Positions 6,780 through 14,768 of a DNA stretch of 40,909 bases are shown one piece after another. The notes beneath the pieces are model-generated. The model had not been told where the DNA came from. It made no database searches and saw only the letters and a list, made by a program, of their open reading frames with translations. A program made the position numbers and the translations under genes. Source of the stretch: an uncultured Clostridium sp. (GTDB lineage Bacteria; Bacillota; Clostridia; Clostridiales; Clostridiaceae); assembly GCF_947072515.1 (NCBI RefSeq), contig NZ_CAMTIG010000032.1:1-40909 (forward strand), given 5' to 3'. Each line of letters opens with the position of its first letter. The first letter of the stretch is position 1.

Positions 6780-8600
6780 ATGAGTGAAGATAAATATGAT
6801 AAAAATGGCTTTGATGAAAAAGGAATACATAAAAATGGAACTTATTATGATGAATTTGGGTTTGATGCATTTGGGAAAAATGAAGAGGGATTAAGTTTTA
6901 ATCAAGTTTTTCCTAAGAATGGATATACTAAAGATGGCTATGATAAGTATGGTTTTAATAAAGAAGGATTTAACCGTGAAGGAATACATAAAGATTCTAA
7001 AAATGGAAGTATAGATATAGAAGAAGAGTTGAATAGAATTATAGGGCTTGAAAATGTTAAAAATATAATAAAAGAACAACATAATATTCTTTTAGCTAGG
7101 GAACTTAGAAGAAAAAATGATGTTAACGTGGAAGATACACAAGCTTTAAATATGATTTTTACAGGAAACCCTGGAACAGGAAAAACAATGGCTGCAAGAC
7201 TTATAGGTAAGCTATTTAAAGAATTTGGAATTTTAAGAGAAGAAAAGATAGTTGAAGTTGATAGAAGTATGCTAGTTGGACAATATCAAGGTGCAACAGC
7301 TAAAAAAACTAGAGAAGTTTTTAAAAGTGCACTAGGCGGAGTTCTTATAATTGATGAAGCATATTCTCTTTATAATGGAGAGATGGACGAGTCAGGAATG
7401 GAAGCAATAAATACTATAGTAAAGCTTATTGAGGATTATAGAAATGAAGTAGTAGTAATTCTTACAGGTTATAAAAAGGAAATGAATGATTTTATGGAAA
7501 CTAATATGGGAATAAAATCTAGATTTTCTTTTCAGATAGAATTCAATGATTATAATTTAGAAGAGCTTAAAAAGATATTCTTTAATATGATAGAAGAGCG
7601 AGGCTTTATTTTAGAAGATAACTTAGAGGAATTTTTAAATAAGAGAATAGAAGAAATGTTACTTAGAAGTGATCGAGCATCTGGTAATGGAAGAATGATA
7701 AGAAATCTTGTGGAAGATGTTATAAGAAAGCAAAGCTTAAGGATTGTAAAAGAAAAAAGAGAAGAAGGTTTAAATTTAATAATAAAAGAAGATATAGATG
7801 AACAAAGAATTGTACATAAAACAAATTTAAAAGATGAACTAGAAAAGATTGTTGGAAAAAAAGATATAAAAGAATTTTTAACTCTTTTAAATGCAAGATT
7901 ATCTATGAATAATGAAAGAAGAAAACTTGGACTATTTGTAGAAGCAAGTTTAAATAATATGGTTTTTAAAGGTGGAGTAGGAACAGGAAAAAGCATGATA
8001 GCTAAGACTGTATCAACACTTTTTTATAATAATAGAATTTTAAAAACAAGAAATATAGTTGAAGTCACAAGAGGAGATTTAGTTGCATCTTATATAGGGC
8101 AAACTTCTATAAAGACAAGAAAAAAAATAAAAGAAGCTGTAGGTGGAGTTTTATATATTGATGATGCACAAAATCTTTTAAATATATCAGAAGGTGACTT
8201 TGGGACAGAAGCTATAAATGAAATAGCAAAGGGAATAGACATATATGGGGATAATATTTTAATTATATTAAGTGGTGAAAAGGAAGGTATTCAAAAATTA
8301 TTAGATTTGAATCCACATTTAAAAGCAAGATTTAAGCATAATATTGAATTTAAAAATTATTCTTTAGAAGAGTTAACAGATATATTACTTGGAAAGCTTG
8401 AAAATGGTGGATATACTTTAGATCTTATAACATTAGAAAAAATAAAGGAATATCTTGGAGAAGAAAACACTTTAAATAATGGGCGTTATATAGAAGAAGT
8501 TTATGAAAAAATTCAAATGAATATGGCAAAAAGAATATATAAGAAAAAAGAATTAACTAAAGAAGATTTAACACTTATAAAAGAAGAGGATATATATTAA
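6780..8600 (+). CDS. Double-AAA ATPase, SpoVK/CbbX-like, with N-terminal repeats
   Basis: 606 residues. Residues 6-73 are repeats of an aromatic-polar-x-x-Gly pattern (YDKNG, FDEKG, YDEFG, FDAFG, YTKDG, YDKYG, FNKEG, FNREG). Two AAA modules of the CbbX/SpoVK/EccA type follow. Module 1 has Walker A GNPGTGKT (129-136), a QYQGATAKKT pore-loop region (168-177) and Walker B GVLIIDEA (187-194). Module 2 has GGVGTGKS (about 398) and a changed Walker B, GVLYIDDA (about 455), with Asp in place of the catalytic Glu, so hydrolysis there may be weak. Such proteins remodel client complexes; the client is unknown. The gene is monocistronic with its own terminator. The resemblance to SpoVK is at domain level only. 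Confidence 0.88.
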   Translation: MSEDKYDKNGFDEKGIHKNGTYYDEFGFDAFGKNEEGLSFNQVFPKNGYTKDGYDKYGFNKEGFNREGIHKDSKNGSIDIEEELNRIIGLENVKNIIKEQHNILLARELRRKNDVNVEDTQALNMIFTGNPGTGKTMAARLIGKLFKEFGILREEKIVEVDRSMLVGQYQGATAKKTREVFKSALGGVLIIDEAYSLYNGEMDESGMEAINTIVKLIEDYRNEVVVILTGYKKEMNDFMETNMGIKSRFSFQIEFNDYNLEELKKIFFNMIEERGFILEDNLEEFLNKRIEEMLLRSDRASGNGRMIRNLVEDVIRKQSLRIVKEKREEGLNLIIKEDIDEQRIVHKTNLKDELEKIVGKKDIKEFLTLLNARLSMNNERRKLGLFVEASLNNMVFKGGVGTGKSMIAKTVSTLFYNNRILKTRNIVEVTRGDLVASYIGQTSIKTRKKIKEAVGGVLYIDDAQNLLNISEGDFGTEAINEIAKGIDIYGDNILIILSGEKEGIQKLLDLNPHLKARFKHNIEFKNYSLEELTDILLGKLENGGYTLDLITLEKIKEYLGEENTLNNGRYIEEVYEKIQMNMAKRIYKKKELTKEDLTLIKEEDIY

Positions 8601-8605
8601 AAATT

Positions 8606-8648
8606 ACTACTATAAAATAGTTTTTACTTATTTTATAGTAGTTTTTTT
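8606..8648 (+). terminator. Rho-independent terminator
   Basis: Perfect 14-bp stem ACTACTATAAAATA / TATTTTATAGTAGT with a short loop and a TTTTTT tail, right after the AAA gene. Confidence 0.9.
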
Positions 8649-8728
8649 ATAAATAATTAATTTTTAATATATATTTTAGAATAGATAATTGATATATGAT
8701 ATAAAAAATTATAATGAAAATTTATATC

Positions 8729-8760
8729 TGTATTAAAAAGAGCAAGAATATGTATTAAAA
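8729..8760 (+). promoter_or_regulatory. Putative activator-binding pair upstream of the aspartase sigma-54 promoter
   Basis: Two exact copies of TGTATTAAAA (8729-8738 and 8751-8760), 22 bp apart (two helical turns), lie about 150 bp upstream of the -24 element. A similar pair sits upstream of the PTS promoter at the same kind of distance. Sigma-54 activators bind such remote sites. The match is short and in AT-rich DNA, so this is an inference. Confidence 0.45.
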
Positions 8761-8879
8761 GGTTTTGATGAATTAATTATTTGTATAGAAATAAAAACGA
8801 ACTGTGTTATTAATTTATAAAAATATAGTTTTCTGTATATCTAAATTTATAAAGGTGATAAAAGGGAGGTTTTCTTTTA

Positions 8880-8894
8880 TGGCACAATAGTTGC
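8880..8894 (+). promoter_or_regulatory. Sigma-54 (-24/-12) promoter of aspA
   Basis: TGGCAC, five bases, TTGC: an exact match to the sigma-54 core with GG and GC 10 bases apart. It lies 62 bp upstream of the aspartase start. The neighbouring gene encodes a sigma-54-dependent activator. Confidence 0.82.
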
Positions 8895-8956
8895 TATAAG
8901 AAAGAAGTAAGAAAATATAAAAATTAATTAAAGGGTATTTGTGGGAGGATAAATTA

Positions 8957-10345
8957 ATGGAGTATAGAATAGAGAAGGATTCAATCGGAAGTAAAAAGGT
9001 ACCAAATAGTGCTTACTATGGTGTTCAGAGCTTAAGAGGGTGTGAAAACTTCAGAATTAGTGGAATGAGATTAGAGGATTCTTTTATAAAATCTTTGGCA
9101 CTAGTAAAAAAAGCATGTTCTATAACAAACTATAATGTAGGGGAACTTGATGAAAAAAGAATGACTGCAATAGTGAGAGCCTGTAATAGAATCATAGAGG
9201 GAGAATTTTTAGATCAATTTATATTAGATCCTATTCAAGGTGGAGCAGGAACTTCAATGAATATGAATATGAATGAAGTTTTATCAAATATTGCGAATGA
9301 ATCACTTGGATATAATAAAGGAGAAAAGTATCCTGTTCACCCAAATGATCATGTTAATATGGGACAATCTACTAATGACGTTATTCCAACAGCAGGTCTT
9401 ATAAATTGTTATCTTTTGTTAAATGATTGCTTAAAAGAGTTGGAAAATTTTAAGTCTGCTTTAATGGAAAAGGGTGAAGAATTTAAGGATGTAATAAAAA
9501 TGGGGAGAACAGAAATGCAAGATGCAGTCCCTATGAGTTTAGGTTCAGAATTTATTTCTTTTGGAAGAGCTATTTCGAGAGACATAAAGAGATTAGAAAA
9601 AGATTTAAAAGGACTTTTAGAAGTTAATTTAGGTGGAACTGCTATAGGAACAGGAATGAATGCCCATCCAGAGTATATAAAAAATGTATGTAGTACATTA
9701 AAAGAATTAAGTGGGTTAGATATAAAGCAAGCAGAAGATTTAATAGATAGTACTCAAAATTTAGATTTAATTGCAAAAGTATCGTCTGATTTAAAAGTAT
9801 GTGGGATAAATTTAAGCAAGATAGCAGGTGATTTAATACTTATGTCATCAGGGCCAAGAACAGGTTTTGGAGAAATAATTCTTCCAAGTAAACAAAATGG
9901 ATCATCTATAATGCCAGGAAAGGTTAACCCTGTAATGCCAGAATTATTAAAGCAAATATCCTTTCAGATAATTGGAAATGATACAACAGTGACTCTTGCA
10001 ACAAGTTCAGGACAACTTGAATTAAATGCTTTTTATCCAATAATATTTTTAAATGTATTCCAATCGATTAATATATTAAAAAATGGATTAAATACAGTAA
10101 CTGAAAATTGTATAAAGGGTATAGTTGCTAATAAAGAAAGATGCAAGGATTTAGTTGAAAATAGTATAGGAATAGTAACAGCTTTAGCACCAACGATTGG
10201 ATATGAAAAAGCTGCATATATAGCAAAAAAAGCATTAGCAGAGAATAAGAGTATATTAGATATTATAAAAGAAGAAGAGAGTTTTAAAGAAAAGGAAATA
10301 AAAGAAACTCTTGATATAAATAAAATGATTAGGAAAATTAGTTAA
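8957..10345 (+). CDS. aspA: Aspartate ammonia-lyase (aspartase)
   Basis: 462 residues of the fumarase/aspartase superfamily; converts L-aspartate to fumarate and ammonia in the cytoplasm. The ATG at 8957 (MEYRIEK) is chosen because GGGAGG (8943-8948) sits 8 bases upstream; an ATG at 8939 would lie upstream of the RBS. Conserved blocks seen: GQSTNDVIPTA, GRTEMQDAVPMSLGSEF (aspartase-like rather than fumarase-like), LGGTAIGTGMN, and the mobile loop signature GSSIMPGKVNPVMPE. A -24/-12 promoter precedes it and a bidirectional terminator follows. Its promoter architecture is shared with the glycosylasparaginase/PTS operon, which would supply aspartate, so the two probably form one regulon. Confidence 0.95.
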   Translation: MEYRIEKDSIGSKKVPNSAYYGVQSLRGCENFRISGMRLEDSFIKSLALVKKACSITNYNVGELDEKRMTAIVRACNRIIEGEFLDQFILDPIQGGAGTSMNMNMNEVLSNIANESLGYNKGEKYPVHPNDHVNMGQSTNDVIPTAGLINCYLLLNDCLKELENFKSALMEKGEEFKDVIKMGRTEMQDAVPMSLGSEFISFGRAISRDIKRLEKDLKGLLEVNLGGTAIGTGMNAHPEYIKNVCSTLKELSGLDIKQAEDLIDSTQNLDLIAKVSSDLKVCGINLSKIAGDLILMSSGPRTGFGEIILPSKQNGSSIMPGKVNPVMPELLKQISFQIIGNDTTVTLATSSGQLELNAFYPIIFLNVFQSINILKNGLNTVTENCIKGIVANKERCKDLVENSIGIVTALAPTIGYEKAAYIAKKALAENKSILDIIKEEESFKEKEIKETLDINKMIRKIS

Positions 10346-10414
10346 ATAGCTAGCAAGTAAATTAATATAGATAGAAAATTGAAAATGGTTGAACAACATT
10401 TATCACAAAAAAAT

Positions 10415-10460
10415 AAAGGCAGACTTTTCAACCCCTTATGAAAAGCTGTCTTTATTTTTA
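10415..10460. terminator. Bidirectional terminator between convergent aspA and activator gene
   Basis: The arms AAAGGCAG...TTTTCA (10415-10430) and TGAAAA...CTGTCTTT (10439-10453) pair with one bulge and a G-U. TTTATTTTTA follows on the forward strand and TTTATTTTTTT on the reverse strand. Confidence 0.8.
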
Positions 10461-10499
10461 TGCGTATATAAAACAATATACTGAGTAAAATTTATATAT

Positions 10500-12095
10500 T
10501 TATAAGAGATTAGAATTATATAAATATATAGTAATTAATAATATAACTATAAATTCAGAGGATGGCATATAAAGGTTTAAGGTATCTTCAATAATTTCAG
10601 TATATTTTTCTGCTAAGTAAAATTCTTTCGGAAATGAGGCTTTAAATTTTTCTTTAAACTTTAAGTTATCTAAAGAAATAAGGCTCATTCTATCATAAAT
10701 AAAATCTAGATGAATATTAAAAAGATTTTCAAGCATAGCAAGTTTAAATAGTTTATCAAGATTTGGATCAAAATTAATTAGTTTTGCATTTACTTCATCA
10801 AAAGTTGAATATGTAAAATTAAACTTATAATTATCGCTACAATCTTTCAAAACTTGCATATATGAGTGGAGAGCATCATTTAACTTATCAATAGATAAGT
10901 CTTTCATACCAATTAAAATATCAATACGATTAATTAGCGATTTAAAAGCCTTAAATAATTTTTGAGTTTTATGTTTGAAATAATAACTAGTTATTTGACT
11001 ATTTTTATCATAGATAAAATATCTATTTTGTGGTTGAAGATTTTCTAAAAGTAATTTTTCTTTTAAAAGAGATTTACTTAAGTTTTTTTGAATTTCATGT
11101 GTTAAATCAGGACTATTTATTTTTATAAGTTTCTTGTTATTAATAATATAATCTGTGTAAGCATTTGCAACGGAAAGTCTAATATCATTTTTAAGTTGTC
11201 CCACATTAAAAGGACAGTCATATGAAAGAAAACAAAGCATTGCATTATAAGATACATATATAGGCGTATCAAGAATGGCACTTTCTTCTTTTAAAAAAGT
11301 TTCTATCAAAGTAAGACGTTCTTCTAAAGGACGTTCTTTTAAAGTGGGCATTTTGATTTTTACTGAAATTCTTCTAAGAAAAGTACTTAGAAGAGTTTTA
11401 TTTATATCCTCGTTTGTTGCACAGATTATTCTAACTTTCGAAGTAATAGTCTTAGATACTTCTCCAAAACGTCTAAAAGTTCCTGTATCCATAAAAATAA
11501 AAAGCATTTCTTGTCCTTCATTAGGAAGATTATGAATTTCATCTAAAAATAAAATCCCGCCATTTGCTTTTTCAATAAGACCAATTCTATCTTCTGTAGC
11601 GCCAGTAAAAGTTCCTTTTTTAACTCCAAATAGATGAGAACTTAAAAGTTGAACATTATTAGCAAAATCAGAACAATTAAAATGATAAAAAGGCATATCT
11701 TTTTCAAATATAGTAGAAGCGTAATCATGCATAAATTTTGCAAGCATAGATTTCCCAGAACCTGTGTCTCCAATAATAAGAGAATTCATTCCGTTAGGTG
11801 GATAAAGAATTGCTGTTTTTGCAAGTTTGCATGGATCTGTTAAAGAAGGAAATAAAAGAGAGAGTCTATCTAAAGATGATTTTTGAGTAAAATCTATATT
11901 ATTAGGATTTTTCAGATAGTATTTTACTGGTCTAGATGAGTTTTTAAATAAAGAGCCATCTTTAACTAGAAGATTTAAATCTTTACTAATATTTGCACGC
12001 TCGATATTCAGCTTAGTAGAAATATCAGATGTAGTTACGCCTTTTCCTGCATCTAACTCTTTCACCGTATTAAAAACCAATTGGATTCGTTTCAT
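10500..12095 (-). CDS. Sigma-54-dependent activator, LevR-like, short form
   Basis: 531 residues. An N-terminal winged helix-turn-helix (about 1-65, with DISTKLNIERANISKDL) precedes a sigma-54 AAA+ domain: Walker A GDTGSGKS (109-116), the sigma-54 contact loop GTFTGA (161-166, a GAFTGA variant) and Walker B ILFLDE (181-186). The C-terminal 85 residues resemble a single PTS-regulation domain with a possible phospho-His at 462 (NIHLDFIYDR). Typical LevR-type activators continue with EIIA, EIIB and a second PRD (800-900 residues); this one stops after the first. A bidirectional terminator beyond the stop argues for a natural end. GAGGTG lies 10 bases upstream of the ATG. It sits between two sigma-54 promoters and presumably activates both. 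Confidence 0.88.
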   Translation of the reverse strand: MKRIQLVFNTVKELDAGKGVTTSDISTKLNIERANISKDLNLLVKDGSLFKNSSRPVKYYLKNPNNIDFTQKSSLDRLSLLFPSLTDPCKLAKTAILYPPNGMNSLIIGDTGSGKSMLAKFMHDYASTIFEKDMPFYHFNCSDFANNVQLLSSHLFGVKKGTFTGATEDRIGLIEKANGGILFLDEIHNLPNEGQEMLFIFMDTGTFRRFGEVSKTITSKVRIICATNEDINKTLLSTFLRRISVKIKMPTLKERPLEERLTLIETFLKEESAILDTPIYVSYNAMLCFLSYDCPFNVGQLKNDIRLSVANAYTDYIINNKKLIKINSPDLTHEIQKNLSKSLLKEKLLLENLQPQNRYFIYDKNSQITSYYFKHKTQKLFKAFKSLINRIDILIGMKDLSIDKLNDALHSYMQVLKDCSDNYKFNFTYSTFDEVNAKLINFDPNLDKLFKLAMLENLFNIHLDFIYDRMSLISLDNLKFKEKFKASFPKEFYLAEKYTEIIEDTLNLYMPSSEFIVILLITIYLYNSNLL

Positions 12096-12184
12096 TGAAT
12101 AATCACCTCAAAACTTAAATTTAAAATATAGCGAAGTTTAAAATATATTTAATGTATAGCAAAAGAAGATAAGCATCCATTAAG

Positions 12185-12215
12185 TGTATTAAAAATAAAA
12201 AATAGTGTGTTAATG
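12185..12215 (+). promoter_or_regulatory. Putative activator-binding pair upstream of the PTS sigma-54 promoter
   Basis: TGTATTAAAA (12185-12194) and TGTGTTAATG (12206-12215) are 21 bp apart and begin about 142 bp upstream of the -24 element, paralleling the pair upstream of aspA. They also lie 90-120 bp upstream of the divergent activator gene, so autoregulation is possible. Inferred from sequence comparison within the window. Confidence 0.45.
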
Positions 12216-12326
12216 AAGCTATATTTTGTAGTTTATATGTATTATTTTAGGACATTGTAAACATTTAATCAACAAAAAATAAGAAAAAAATGTTTGTAAT
12301 GGCTAAAAAAGGAGAATAAAGAAGGT

Positions 12327-12341
12327 TGGCATATAAGTTGC
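12327..12341 (+). promoter_or_regulatory. Sigma-54 (-24/-12) promoter of the PTS/glycosylasparaginase operon
   Basis: TGGCAT, five bases, TTGC, followed by T: 9 of 10 core positions match the sigma-54 consensus, with exact GG-N10-GC spacing. It lies 55 bp upstream of the PTS IIB start. Confidence 0.82.
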
Positions 12342-12395
12342 TTATAAAATTAAGTAAGAAAATAAAAAATAAAATTAATAAGGGAGTGTAATGAT

Positions 12396-12722
12396 ATGAA
12401 AAAAATCTTTTTATTCTGCGATGCAGGAATGTCAACAAGTCTTTTAGTTTCAAAAATGATGGAGGTAGTAAAAAAGCATAATCTAAATATTCATATAGAA
12501 GCTAACCCATGTGTAAAAGCACATGCAATGATACAAGATGAGAAACCAGATTGTGTTTTATTAGGACCACAAGTAAGATTTATGCTTAGAAAAATGGAAG
12601 AAACATGTAATCCATTAAATATACCAGTAGCAGCAATAGATCCAGTAGCATATGGAGCGATGGATGGAGAAAAAGTATTAAAAACAGCAATAAAAATGAT
12701 AAAAAAGTCACAAGGAAAATAA
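12396..12722 (+). CDS. PTS EIIB component, cellobiose/lactose (Lac) family
   Basis: A 108-residue cytoplasmic phosphocarrier of the lichenan/cellobiose IIB fold. The phospho-acceptor Cys8 lies in LFCDAGMSTSLL, the family's N-terminal P-loop. Length is typical (about 100-110). It accepts phosphate from a IIA protein and passes it to the sugar bound by IIC. RBS GGGAG lies about 11 bases upstream. It is the first gene of the sigma-54 operon, 55 bp before IIC. No IIA gene is present in the window, so IIA must come from elsewhere. The exact sugar cannot be read from sequence. Confidence 0.93.
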   Translation: MKKIFLFCDAGMSTSLLVSKMMEVVKKHNLNIHIEANPCVKAHAMIQDEKPDCVLLGPQVRFMLRKMEETCNPLNIPVAAIDPVAYGAMDGEKVLKTAIKMIKKSQGK

Positions 12723-12777
12723 AAGTTTAGATATAAATTTAGGGGGAATTGTGACATTTTGAAGGGAGCAGGTAAAT

Positions 12778-14130
12778 ATGAATGCAATAATGAAAAAATT
12801 AGAAAATATTTTAATGCCAATGGCAGAGGTTATTGGAAGAAATAAATATCTTATAGCAATAAGAGATGGTTTTTTAATATCAACACCGTTACTAATAATA
12901 GGATCCTTATTTTTACTTATAGCAAACTTTCCAATACCAGGATGGAATGAATGGGTTGCAAAGTTCCTAGGAGAAGGATGGTCTGCGAAACTTACAACAC
13001 CAGTAGCAGCAACTTTTGATATTATGGCGATTTTAGCCATTGTGGGAATAGCTTATAGTTTAGCAAGACAGTTAGATATAGATGCAATTCAAGCATCAGC
13101 AACAGCGCTAGTAGCATTTTTTATAGTTACACCATATAAAATTAATTTTATACCAAAGGGTGAAGAAACATCATATATAGTTAAAGGAATTCCATTAGAT
13201 TGGGTTGGATCAAAAGGCTTATTCTTAGGAATGATAGTGGCATTAACTTCAGTAGTTCTTTTTGCAAAGATTATAAAAAAAGGATGGGTTATAAAACTTC
13301 CAGCAGGAGTTCCACCTACAGTTGCAAAATCTTTTGAAGCATTAATACCAGCAGGAATAGTTATAGTAGTATTTTTCTTAATAAACTATATATTTGCATA
13401 CACTGCTTATGAAACAGTTCATAACTTTGTATTTAAGTTATTACAAGTACCATTATTAAAACTTGGAAATACATTACCTGCAATGATTATAGCGTATCTT
13501 TTCTTACATGGATTTTGGTTCTTTGGAATTAATGGATCAAGTGTTGTTGGAGCAGTATTTAATCCAGTATTAAAAGCTTTATCAGTAGAAAATTTAGAAG
13601 CTTTTCAAGCAGGACAACCAATACCAAATATAATTACAGGTCAATTCCAAGATATGTTTGCAACATTTGGAGGAGCAGGAAGTACACTTTCATTATTAAT
13701 TGCAATTATTCTTGTATGTAAAAGTCAAAGGGTTACTAAGATGGGGAAACTTTCATTATTACCAGGAGTATTTGGAATAAATGAACCTATAATATTTGGA
13801 TTACCAATAATGTTAAATCCAATAATGTTAGTACCATTTATAGTTATACCAACAATAAACATAATCATTTCTTATTTTGCAATGTCAAGTGGTCTCGTAC
13901 CATTTACAAATGGAGTGCAAATTCCATGGACAACACCTCCAGTTATTTCAGGATTTTTAGTTTCAGGGTGGCAAGGATCAGTTCTTCAAATATTATTAAT
14001 GGCATTAGGAGTATTTTTATATATACCATTTATTAAAGCAATAGATAATCAATACTTAAAAGAAGAGCAAGTTGTAGCAAATAGTGAAGAAGAAGATGAT
14101 GATATAGACTTTGATGATTTAGATTTATAA
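12778..14130 (+). CDS. PTS EIIC permease, cellobiose family
   Basis: A 450-residue membrane protein with about ten hydrophobic segments, matching the Lac-family IIC (CelB/LacE-type) length and pattern: the N-terminal RDGFLISTPLLIIGSLFLLI, HGFWFFGINGSSVVG in the substrate region, and GVFGINEPIIFGLPIMLNPI near the C-terminal half. The last 15 residues are an acidic tail (EEEDDDIDFDDLDL), unusual but plausible. It imports and phosphorylates a sugar or glycoside with the upstream IIB. Its operon partners, a glycosylasparaginase and a GrdB-like protein, suggest that the substrate may be a sugar joined to asparagine rather than cellobiose. Confidence 0.93.
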   Translation: MNAIMKKLENILMPMAEVIGRNKYLIAIRDGFLISTPLLIIGSLFLLIANFPIPGWNEWVAKFLGEGWSAKLTTPVAATFDIMAILAIVGIAYSLARQLDIDAIQASATALVAFFIVTPYKINFIPKGEETSYIVKGIPLDWVGSKGLFLGMIVALTSVVLFAKIIKKGWVIKLPAGVPPTVAKSFEALIPAGIVIVVFFLINYIFAYTAYETVHNFVFKLLQVPLLKLGNTLPAMIIAYLFLHGFWFFGINGSSVVGAVFNPVLKALSVENLEAFQAGQPIPNIITGQFQDMFATFGGAGSTLSLLIAIILVCKSQRVTKMGKLSLLPGVFGINEPIIFGLPIMLNPIMLVPFIVIPTINIIISYFAMSSGLVPFTNGVQIPWTTPPVISGFLVSGWQGSVLQILLMALGVFLYIPFIKAIDNQYLKEEQVVANSEEEDDDIDFDDLDL

Positions 14131-14221
14131 TTTAAAATAAAAATTTAGAATATGATTTAAGAAAATAATAGGGATAAAAGAGTTATGAGGAACTCTAAAA
14201 TAAATAATAGGAGAAAGAAAG

Positions 14222-14743
14222 ATGAAAAAAGTTATATTAATATTAAATCATGTACAAGCTGGTATGGGCAGTGATGAAAATGCAGATTTAAAACCAGCAG
14301 GAAAAAAATCAGTAATAGGTCCAGGGAAAATGATGGAACCTTATTTTAAAGAGTTAGGGATGAATATAGAAGCTACATTATATTGTGGTGATGGATATTA
14401 TAATGAAAATGAAGATGAAGTAAAGAAGAAATTCACAGCTATGGTAAAGAAGTTAGGAGCAGATGTAGTAGTTTGTGGGCCAGCACTTCATTATCCAAAC
14501 TTTGGAGAAATGGTTGGAAGTATAGCAGAAGAAATATCTAATAATTCTGATATACCAGCATTTGCAGCAATGTCTACAGAAAATCCAGCGATGGAAAAGT
14601 ATAAAGAAAAAGTAATAATAGTAAAGACACCTAAAAAAGGTGGCATAGGATTGAATCAATCAATAGAAAATATATGTAAAATGGCAAGTAAACTTGCAAA
14701 TAAAGAAGAAATAGAAAGCTTCAAAAAAGAAGTTTGTTTCTAA
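14222..14743 (+). CDS. GrdB-like N-terminal domain protein
   Basis: 173 residues resembling the N-terminal half of glycine/sarcosine/betaine reductase component B (GrdB) and PrdB. Matching blocks: LNHVQAGMGSDENADL (in place of the GrdB N-terminal block with GGEEKAD), VIGPG, YCGDGYYNENEDEV, DVVVCGPAL, and IPAFAAMSTENPAMEKYK. The GrdB half that carries the catalytic selenocysteine is absent and the gene ends in TAA, so no Sec is hidden at the stop. It is the third gene of the PTS operon; RBS AGGAG. A 6-bp hairpin (14179-14196) lies between IIC and this gene. Its role is unknown; a binding or assembly function for the glycosyl-amine substrate is only a guess. Confidence 0.8.
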   Translation: MKKVILILNHVQAGMGSDENADLKPAGKKSVIGPGKMMEPYFKELGMNIEATLYCGDGYYNENEDEVKKKFTAMVKKLGADVVVCGPALHYPNFGEMVGSIAEEISNNSDIPAFAAMSTENPAMEKYKEKVIIVKTPKKGGIGLNQSIENICKMASKLANKEEIESFKKEVCF

Positions 14744-14768
14744 AATAAAAAAAAGTGGGGTATATGAA

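Noticed and set aside
7550..7996. A long open frame antisense to the AAA ATPase (and others antisense to gltS, PTS IIC and the permease)
   Set aside because: They lack RBSs and recognisable domains and are explained by the codon bias of the AT-rich genes on the other strand.
12265..12453. Reverse-strand frame across the PTS sigma-54 promoter and IIB start
   Set aside because: It overlaps a well-supported promoter and gene start, has no RBS and only hydrophobic low-complexity sequence.
14741..14743. Possible selenocysteine read-through at the end of the GrdB-like gene
   Set aside because: The stop is TAA, not TGA, and the downstream sequence does not look like the GrdB C-terminal half.
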